64,000 nucleotides of DNA from Pontiella desulfatans (lineage in GTDB: Bacteria; Verrucomicrobiota; Kiritimatiellia; Kiritimatiellales; Pontiellaceae). This document shows, piece by piece, positions 52,838 through 58,798 of the stretch. Numbering within the stretch: the stretch's first letter is position 1; every line of letters begins with the position of its first letter. The position numbers and the translations under genes were made by a program. The stretch spans positions 620,001 to 684,000 of the forward strand of contig NZ_CAAHFG010000003.1 in assembly GCF_900890425.1 (NCBI RefSeq), written 5' to 3'. The notes beneath the pieces are model-generated. The model was not told the DNA's origin. It saw nothing but the letters and a program-made list of their open reading frames with translations, and searched no databases.

Positions 52838-54348
52838 ATCTGATAAAAACAGGAATGATGGCCATCGGTCTATGTGTGGGATCGGGGGGCTTTGTGATGG
52901 GTCAGGATGTACGGCCGGCAGGCCCGGAGCAGGGAACGCCGAATGTGGTTTTTGTTCTTATTGATGATCTGGGATGGACCGACCTCGGCTGTTTCGGCAG
53001 CGGCTTTTATGAAACCCCGAATATTGACCGGCTGTGTGCGGAGGGCGTGAAGTTTACGCAGGCCTATGCGGCCTGCCCGGTCTGTTCGCCGACACGTGCG
53101 GCCATCATGACCGGAAAGTATCCTGCGCGGCTGGATCTTACCGATTTTCTGATCGGCCGCCGTACAGGGAAGCTGCTGCCCGCCGAATATATTGAGGCGA
53201 TGCCGCTGGAGGAGGTTACCCTGGCGGAGGCATTCAAGGCGGCGGGCTATACCACCTTCTTTGCCGGCAAGTGGCACCTGGGCGAAGAGGAGCGCTTCTG
53301 GCCGAATGCGCACGGATTTGATATTAACAAGGGCGGTTGGAAGGCCGGGGCTCCGTCGTATCGGATCAAGGACAGCGACGGAAACGAGACCCGCACCGAG
53401 AAGACGTTTTACGGCGGATACTTTACGCCCTATCAGAATCCGCACCTGCCGGATGGTCCGCCCGGTGAATATCTGACCGACCGGTTGAGCGACGAAACAG
53501 TCGGTTTTATCCGGACGCATCGCGATGAACCGTTCTTTCTCTATCTTTCGCATTATGCGGTACATAATCCCCAGCAGGCCCCACAGGCCCTCATCGATAA
53601 ATATGAGGCGAAACTGGGCCGAGTTGATGCCTGCCCCGGAGCGGAATTCACACCGGAGCATAAAACAAAAAATCGTATGCTGCAAAACCAGCCGGTTTAT
53701 GCCGCCATGGTGGAGAGCGTGGATGAAAGTGTCGGGCGGATCCTGGATGAACTGGAGAGCCTCGGACTCGATAAAAACACGATCATTGTTTTCACCAGTG
53801 ACAACGGCGGCCTGTCGACCTCAGAGGGGCATCCCACCTCGAATGCACCCTTGCGGGCCGGTAAAGGATGGTTGTACGAGGGCGGAATCCGCGTGCCGCT
53901 GATTGTGAAATGTCCGGGAGCTGAGGCCGGCCGTGCATGCGACACTCCTGTGATCAGTACAGATTTTTATCCGACCCTGCTTGAGCTGGCCGGACTGACC
54001 CTGCGTGAGGAACAGCATGCTGACGGAGTCAGCTTTGCGGAACTCCTGCGGAGTGGTGTAGCGCCGAACCGCGCATCACTTTACTGGCACTATCCACACT
54101 ACGGAAACCAGGGCGGCTGGCCGGGATCGGTGGTCAGGGCAGGGGATTTCAAGCTGATTGAGCGTCACGAAGACGGCAGGCTTGAGCTGTATGACCTGAA
54201 AAACGATGTCGGTGAACGGAAAAACCTTGTAGAGGAGATGCCTGAAAAAGCGGCCGAACTTCGGGCTCTGCTCATGGAGTGGCATCGCAAGACCAAAGCC
54301 AATATGCCACGCCCCAATCCGGATTTTTTAAATGATGGGATAAAATAA
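52834..54348 (+). CDS. Secreted S1-type sulfatase (CSPTR type)
   Basis: This 504-residue sulfatase has a signal peptide (MNLIKTGMMAIGLCVGSGG, cleaved near VMGQ). It shows PNVVFVLIDDLGWTDLG, the canonical maturation motif C-S-P-T-R at Cys84, FAGKWHLG and FTSDNGG. The start overlaps the GH2 stop (ATGA), and the stop abuts the GH36 start, so the three are translationally linked. It should act on sulfated sugars before or together with the neighbouring galactose-type glycosidases. The regiospecificity is unknown. Confidence 0.94.
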   Translation: MNLIKTGMMAIGLCVGSGGFVMGQDVRPAGPEQGTPNVVFVLIDDLGWTDLGCFGSGFYETPNIDRLCAEGVKFTQAYAACPVCSPTRAAIMTGKYPARLDLTDFLIGRRTGKLLPAEYIEAMPLEEVTLAEAFKAAGYTTFFAGKWHLGEEERFWPNAHGFDINKGGWKAGAPSYRIKDSDGNETRTEKTFYGGYFTPYQNPHLPDGPPGEYLTDRLSDETVGFIRTHRDEPFFLYLSHYAVHNPQQAPQALIDKYEAKLGRVDACPGAEFTPEHKTKNRMLQNQPVYAAMVESVDESVGRILDELESLGLDKNTIIVFTSDNGGLSTSEGHPTSNAPLRAGKGWLYEGGIRVPLIVKCPGAEAGRACDTPVISTDFYPTLLELAGLTLREEQHADGVSFAELLRSGVAPNRASLYWHYPHYGNQGGWPGSVVRAGDFKLIERHEDGRLELYDLKNDVGERKNLVEEMPEKAAELRALLMEWHRKTKANMPRPNPDFLNDGIK

Positions 54349-56430
54349 ATGAAAACGTCGCTCATGACGATTAAACCTTTTACCGCCCTTGGCACAGCCT
54401 TTCTGTTTTCCAGCTGCACATTCGCTTCCCTCGACAGCAGGCTTGAATTACAACTTTGCGTAGGCAGCGGGAGCGGGGTCCACTTTGAGAAAAATATCTC
54501 GGCGCTTCCCGATGGGGCTGGAGCTATCTTTACAAAAATACTGGTCCTCCCGTCGTTCAAACGGGGACTATACTATCGTCCCTACTCCGATGACACGATA
54601 TGGGCCGCCGGCAATCGCGTCGAGGCTGTGCACTTTTACAGCGCCGAAGAACTCGCAGAAATCGCCGAGGAGAAATGCAAGCTCCCTGAGGGCAATATGG
54701 GAATGGGGAATTTTCTCATTCTGGAACTTCCGGACGGTCGCTATTTCGGTATCCTGCCACTGGTCTCTCCCCGGGCTGCCGCGGAGATGGACGTCGCTGA
54801 AGGACAACTTTTCTGCCGGCTTTTTACCTGGGGAACAGCCCGGGCGGAGGGCGACTATCCGCTCTTTGCGTATGCCACTGCGAACGATCCATACAGCGTC
54901 TCGCGGATCTGCTGGGAACAAGCGCTTTCCGCGATTGGGCACACGACACGACTACGGGAGGAAAAGGACTACCCCGAACCGTTCAACTACCTTGGTTGGT
55001 GCAGTTGGGAAAAATTCAAGTGGAACATTAACGAGGAGAACATGACGGCAGCGATCAAAGGCCTGAAAAACCATGAGGTCCCGTTCCGCTGGTTCCTGCT
55101 TGATGACGGCTACCTGGACCTGAGGAACAAACAACTCCTCTCTTTTGGCGTCGATCCCGAAAAATTCCCCAACGGCCTGACACCGCTGACCAAACTTAAA
55201 GATGAGGCCACCATCAAGTGGATGGGCATCTGGCGAAATTTCAATGGGATCAATCGTGGTGTTCACAAAGAGCACACGATGGCGCATTTGCAGGAACATT
55301 TTGTTGCCGGGCTCCCCGGGGAACATCACAACGAACATTGGATTCTTCAGCCGAACGCTCAAGCTTCCGAAGCGTTCTACAGCGAAATGGTCGGGCACTC
55401 GAAGGGCAATGGATTCGATTTTGTTAAAGTGGATTTCCAGAGCCGTGCTATTGGCCTGCATCGCGGCTCCGGTAATTCCGTATATCAGATCCATCTTCGT
55501 AACCAGGCCCTGGGTAAGATCTGTGATGAAATGAATATTGGTTTGCTCCATTGTATCGCTCAATACAACCTCAACTTCTTCAATACCCACTATTCTGCGC
55601 TCATGCGTTCCGGGGAGGACTATAAAAAAGAGATCACCAACACCGCCATCGTCCAGCAGTGTTTCGACAACCACCTGTGGATGGGCCCCATCGTTTGGGG
55701 CGACCTCGACAGCTTTTACTCATCCAAAGACGACGAGGCGTTATTCCTTAGTCTGGCTCGAGCCATCTCCGGGGGGCCGGTTTACCCATCGGACGACCCC
55801 GGCAAAATGAATCCGTCTATTTTTCAACCCATCATCTACTCCGATGGCCGGTTGCTGCGAACCCTCGCCCCGGGAGTGCCCCTGCCGGATTCGATCTTCT
55901 CCGATTCGCTCTGCGATGAGTCTGCCGAACAGATTATCGCCCCCCTGAAACAAAAGGTCGCGGCAATCGCGAGCTTCAACCTTCGGGAAGACACCATGGT
56001 GAGTGCCACGATCTCACCTGCCGACTACGCCTGCGCCGGGGGGTTGATCCAACCCTATGAAGGTCTATGGTCTGTTTCGGTGGATACCGTGATCTACGAC
56101 TGGTTCGCGAAGTCCGGCCGGGCGTTCATAAAACCAATCGAAAAGAATCTGTCCGCTCTTGAATGTGCGCTCCATTTAATCGCTCCAGTCCAAAACGGTT
56201 GGGCTGTGATCGGTCGAAGCGACAAGTATATGGGCGCGATGGCGGTTGAGTCGGTTGAAGCGGACTCAGGCCGCCTGACCCTTTTCCTCGAGCGCGCGGG
56301 CCCGCTGGTGATCTATGCTGAAAGTGAGCCCACCTCTGACGAATACTCGATTGCGTCCCTCGGCAATGGGTTTTATGAGTTGCAAATTCCAGCTTCCGAT
56401 GAGCCCGTTTCGGTGGTTTTGAAACGGTGA
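54349..56430 (+). CDS. Sip1-related alpha-galactosidase, GH36
   Basis: This 693-residue member of the raffinose-synthase/Sip1 group of GH36 has the block NYLGWCSWEKFKWNINEENM, FRWFLLDDGYLD and the nucleophile motif FDFVKVDFQ with Asp362. WGDLDSFYSS is a candidate for the acid/base region. The N-terminus MKTSLMTIKPFTALGTAFLF looks like a signal peptide. The following SSC gives only a poor lipobox, so a lipoprotein is possible but unproven. It begins right after the sulfatase stop (TAAATG). It probably removes alpha-galactose from oligosaccharides. Confidence 0.88.
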   Translation: MKTSLMTIKPFTALGTAFLFSSCTFASLDSRLELQLCVGSGSGVHFEKNISALPDGAGAIFTKILVLPSFKRGLYYRPYSDDTIWAAGNRVEAVHFYSAEELAEIAEEKCKLPEGNMGMGNFLILELPDGRYFGILPLVSPRAAAEMDVAEGQLFCRLFTWGTARAEGDYPLFAYATANDPYSVSRICWEQALSAIGHTTRLREEKDYPEPFNYLGWCSWEKFKWNINEENMTAAIKGLKNHEVPFRWFLLDDGYLDLRNKQLLSFGVDPEKFPNGLTPLTKLKDEATIKWMGIWRNFNGINRGVHKEHTMAHLQEHFVAGLPGEHHNEHWILQPNAQASEAFYSEMVGHSKGNGFDFVKVDFQSRAIGLHRGSGNSVYQIHLRNQALGKICDEMNIGLLHCIAQYNLNFFNTHYSALMRSGEDYKKEITNTAIVQQCFDNHLWMGPIVWGDLDSFYSSKDDEALFLSLARAISGGPVYPSDDPGKMNPSIFQPIIYSDGRLLRTLAPGVPLPDSIFSDSLCDESAEQIIAPLKQKVAAIASFNLREDTMVSATISPADYACAGGLIQPYEGLWSVSVDTVIYDWFAKSGRAFIKPIEKNLSALECALHLIAPVQNGWAVIGRSDKYMGAMAVESVEADSGRLTLFLERAGPLVIYAESEPTSDEYSIASLGNGFYELQIPASDEPVSVVLKR

Positions 56431-56454
56431 ATCAGCTCGTGTGCAGCTTGCTCA

Positions 56455-56883
56455 TTGCAACATCACCCCTTAAGGGGCCTTTCAGCTGAAAGATGCCGAC
56501 GGCAACCTGTTTTACGGTATGGGGGAAAATGGACGGGACTGGAGCACTCTGGAAAAACCACAAAGTTCTGGAACACCGATGTGTGGTCAGACTTCCATAG
56601 CGAATCCTTAACCAACGAATGCCCCGCACCTGACCCGGTCTTGGATGGGGCGACCAATGTAGCTCAGGATGTGTTGCTGCAATGGTCTCCTGGCCTGATG
56701 AGTTCATCGCACGATATCTATTGGGGAACAGCCGTTCCCTTGGGTTTTGAGACGAATCAGCCGGCTCATGTATATGATCCGGGAACCCTGACGGCCGGTA
56801 CCACCTATTACTGGGCCGTGGATGAGGTGAATGACAGTGGAGTTACGACCGGTGCTGTTTGGTCATTTACCACGACCCCTTAA
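56455..56883 (+). pseudogene. C-terminal remnant of a large FN3-containing protein
   Basis: The open frame ends in an FN3-type domain with DGATNVAQDVLLQWSPG, HDIYWGT, TAGTTYYWAVDEVNDSG and VWSFTTTP. This C-terminal unit is common on large secreted PVC-group proteins. The first half is frame-disturbed: another frame reads FQLKDADGNLFYGMGENG. No start codon with a ribosome site and no signal peptide are present. A CCCCTTAAGGGG palindrome at 56466-56477 precedes it and may help end transcription of the GH36 gene. It is probably decaying. Confidence 0.6.
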
Positions 56884-56954
56884 TGCGGCACGAGGCCGTG
56901 AGTAGCGAAAGCAAAAGAATGCAAAGACAAAGCAAAATTAACCGAATATATGGT

Positions 56955-56984
56955 TTGCATTGGTTCGGTAGGGGTATGTATAAC
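56955..56984 (+). promoter_or_regulatory. Candidate sigma-70-type promoter for the PEP-CTERM gene
   Basis: TTGCAT and TATAAC are spaced by 18 bases, in the gap of 177 bases between the FN3 remnant and the gene at 57061. The -10 ends 76 bases before the ATG. The match is moderate and unsupported by other data. Confidence 0.35.
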
Positions 56985-57039
56985 AACTTCCTGCAATTAG
57001 AGAACGGTGTTGCGGTTTGGCGCACATGGTTTTGATTAG

Positions 57040-57060
57040 GGTGAACGAAAAGGAGAAAAA
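57040..57060 (+). promoter_or_regulatory. Leader box copy before 57061
   Basis: GGTGAACGAAAAGGAG lies immediately before the ATG at 57061 and matches the GGTGnAACrAA box of the other leaders with one base fewer. The AAGGAG also serves as ribosome-binding site. No perfect hairpin precedes this copy. Confidence 0.35.
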
Positions 57061-57816
57061 ATGAGATACAAAGAAATGATGAAGTACATGATCGTGATCG
57101 GATGTGTTGCAGTCGGTTCTGCTCAGGCATCGATCTACTTTGGCGAGTATCACGGCACGACAACTGACCCTGGCACGGCTGCCTTTACACAACTCGGCAA
57201 TGCCACCAGCGGCGATACGATCCTCGGCTACGACATAATGGCAGACGTGGGGAACAATCCCCAGTATGGCATTTTCACTGGGAATACGCCCACAGGCAAT
57301 ACACGGTTGTTTCGCTTAAAAGCTGATCTGCGCGGCGGTCAGAATGAAATGATTCCACAGGCAGGCACTGCGCTGGTTCCCACAACCGGCGGCATATGGA
57401 ACGCAGATCTGTGGAGTAATGTGCAATCAGGCAATCAGGCTTATGCGAGATTTTCTGCTGAAAACTGGCCGGATGATGCAAATACAAGTGATCTAGGCAC
57501 CCCACAGAACGGGTTTTCCGAAGGCCTCAACTGGGCGTTGTTCGGGGCTACCGACGGAAGCGGTATCGGTAGCGCCGTTGATTCTGTTGGTGCTGGCGTT
57601 TATGCAGTTTGCATCGTATGGAATGACCTCGACTCCGACGGTAATATCGACACGGGCGATAACCTTTATCTTCGCTACATATTGGGCGCCGACAGCTTTT
57701 CGGAAATCGATACCACCGCCGAGCTGAATGCAGCCATTCCCGAGCCCGGGACATTGGGGCTGGTGATTGCCGCGGGTAGCGGACTGGTTGCGATCCGTCG
57801 GCTGTTCATGATGTAG
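57061..57816 (+). CDS. Exported EINW/ELNAA-module protein with PEP-CTERM anchor
   Basis: This 251-residue protein has a signal peptide (MRYKEMMKYMIVIGCVAVGSAQA), one complete EINW/ELNAA module and a C-terminal sorting signal. Module landmarks are LKADLRGG, NGFSEGLNWALFG, an acidic loop NDLDSDGNIDTGDNLYLRYILGAD and SEIDTTAELNAA. The C-terminus reads PEPGTLGLVIAAGSG, then a short hydrophobic stretch ending in IRRLF. PEP-CTERM signals are processed by exosortase, so the protein probably reaches the cell surface or exopolysaccharide matrix. The module itself has no function I recognise; its acidic loop resembles dockerin-type calcium loops. AAGGAG stands six bases before the ATG. Confidence 0.85.
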   Translation: MRYKEMMKYMIVIGCVAVGSAQASIYFGEYHGTTTDPGTAAFTQLGNATSGDTILGYDIMADVGNNPQYGIFTGNTPTGNTRLFRLKADLRGGQNEMIPQAGTALVPTTGGIWNADLWSNVQSGNQAYARFSAENWPDDANTSDLGTPQNGFSEGLNWALFGATDGSGIGSAVDSVGAGVYAVCIVWNDLDSDGNIDTGDNLYLRYILGADSFSEIDTTAELNAAIPEPGTLGLVIAAGSGLVAIRRLFMM

Positions 57817-57843
57817 CCGTGGTTGGTAAACCGGCGTATGATC

Positions 57844-57873
57844 AAGTCCGGCCTGATGGCCGGACTTCTTTTT
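57844..57873 (+). terminator. Rho-independent terminator, also start of the next leader
   Basis: A perfect 10-bp stem AAGTCCGGCC / GGCCGGACTT around a TGAT loop is followed by CTTTTT. It lies 28 bases after the stop at 57816. The sequence is almost identical to the hairpin at 38441. Confidence 0.85.
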
Positions 57874-57874
57874 A

Positions 57875-57914
57875 GGTGAAACGAATGGTTTCGTTTCGGT
57901 AAAGGAACCAGGAA
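57875..57914 (+). promoter_or_regulatory. Leader box copy before 57915
   Basis: GGTGAAACGAATGG begins 40 bases before the ATG and directly follows the terminator T-run. It matches the boxes before 38519 and 58799. Confidence 0.4.
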
Positions 57915-58700
57915 ATGAGATACAAAGCAGGGATAAGGCATCTTTTTCTGGTGACGGGGTGGTTTGCAGTCGCTTCCGCACCGGCCGCCATTTATTACGG
58001 CGAATTTTTCGGTGATACGGGAGATTGGACAACCGCCGCCTATACCGCGCTCGGCAAGGCCGGTACCGGAGATTCGGTTCCGGGTTATGATTTGATGCTG
58101 GATGCGGGTTCAAATCCCCAGTACGGGATCTATTCCGTCAATCGTTCTGCCTGTAATGCGCGTTATTTCCGCTTCCGTAATGATCTGCGTGGCTCGCATA
58201 ACTGTTTTGCCCCTCAAGGGGGCTCCGGCCTGGTGCCTGTTAACGGCACAATATGGAATGCTGAACGGTGGAGTAATGAGCAGTCCGGCGAACCGATCTA
58301 TCTGAAGATGGCAGACGGGAACCGGCCGAATGACGATCAGGCCGACGGTCTTGGAGCCCCCCGGAACGGTTTTAACATCGGCCTCAACTGGGTCCTGGTC
58401 GGGTCAACGGATGGTCCGGGAATCGGCCGTGCAACGGATTCCAGCGGTGCAGGTGTCTATGCGATCGGGATTGTCTGGGATGATGTCGATGCCGATGGCT
58501 ATATCGATGCCGGAGATCATCTTTACCTGCGCTATGTGCTGGGGGCGGACAGCTTCTCGGAGATTGATACCACAGCCGAACTGAATGCGGCGATTGAGGC
58601 TGTTCCCGAGTCCGAGTCCGAGCCCGGAACCGAAACAATCGGTTTGCTGATCGCCGCAGACGGCGGATCGCGTATCGTCCGTCCGATGGTCGTGATGTAA
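57915..58700 (+). CDS. Exported EINW/ELNAA-module protein with degenerate PEP-CTERM end
   Basis: This 261-residue paralogue of the preceding protein has a signal peptide (MRYKAGIRHLFLVTGWFAVASAPA). The same module follows: FRNDLRGS, NGFNIGLNWVLVG, the acidic loop DDVDADGYIDAGDHLYLRYV, and SEIDTTAELNAA. Its C-terminus reads VPESESEPGTETIGLLIAAD, then GGSRIVRPMVVM. It keeps the outline of a PEP-CTERM signal, but charged and small residues break the membrane segment. It may therefore be secreted rather than anchored, or be a decaying copy. AAAGGAACCAGG precedes the ATG. It is followed by a heparinase-like gene. Confidence 0.8.
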   Translation: MRYKAGIRHLFLVTGWFAVASAPAAIYYGEFFGDTGDWTTAAYTALGKAGTGDSVPGYDLMLDAGSNPQYGIYSVNRSACNARYFRFRNDLRGSHNCFAPQGGSGLVPVNGTIWNAERWSNEQSGEPIYLKMADGNRPNDDQADGLGAPRNGFNIGLNWVLVGSTDGPGIGRATDSSGAGVYAIGIVWDDVDADGYIDAGDHLYLRYVLGADSFSEIDTTAELNAAIEAVPESESEPGTETIGLLIAADGGSRIVRPMVVM

Positions 58701-58732
58701 TAGGTGTAGTGAAGCTTCGAATACTGAGTTGC

Positions 58733-58798
58733 GGTCCTGATGGTTGGACGTTGATTGGTGTAACAAATAATCCCGTTTCTGAGCGGGTGGAGGAAAAA
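58733..58798 (+). promoter_or_regulatory. Degenerate leader copy before the heparinase-like gene 58799
   Basis: GGTCCTGATGGTTGGACGTTG is a decayed form of the 57844 hairpin, with the stem reduced to about four base pairs. GGTGTAACAAATAATC follows at 58758 and then GGTGGAGGAAAAA as a strong ribosome site. It links this gene to the EINW/ELNAA gene leaders. Confidence 0.45.

Noticed and set aside
56466-56491. Palindromes CCCCTTAAGGGG and CTTTCAGCTGAAAG as operator sites
   Set aside because: They lie downstream of the GH36 gene within a decaying remnant, and no regulator or promoter is next to them. They are noted only as a possible weak transcription end.
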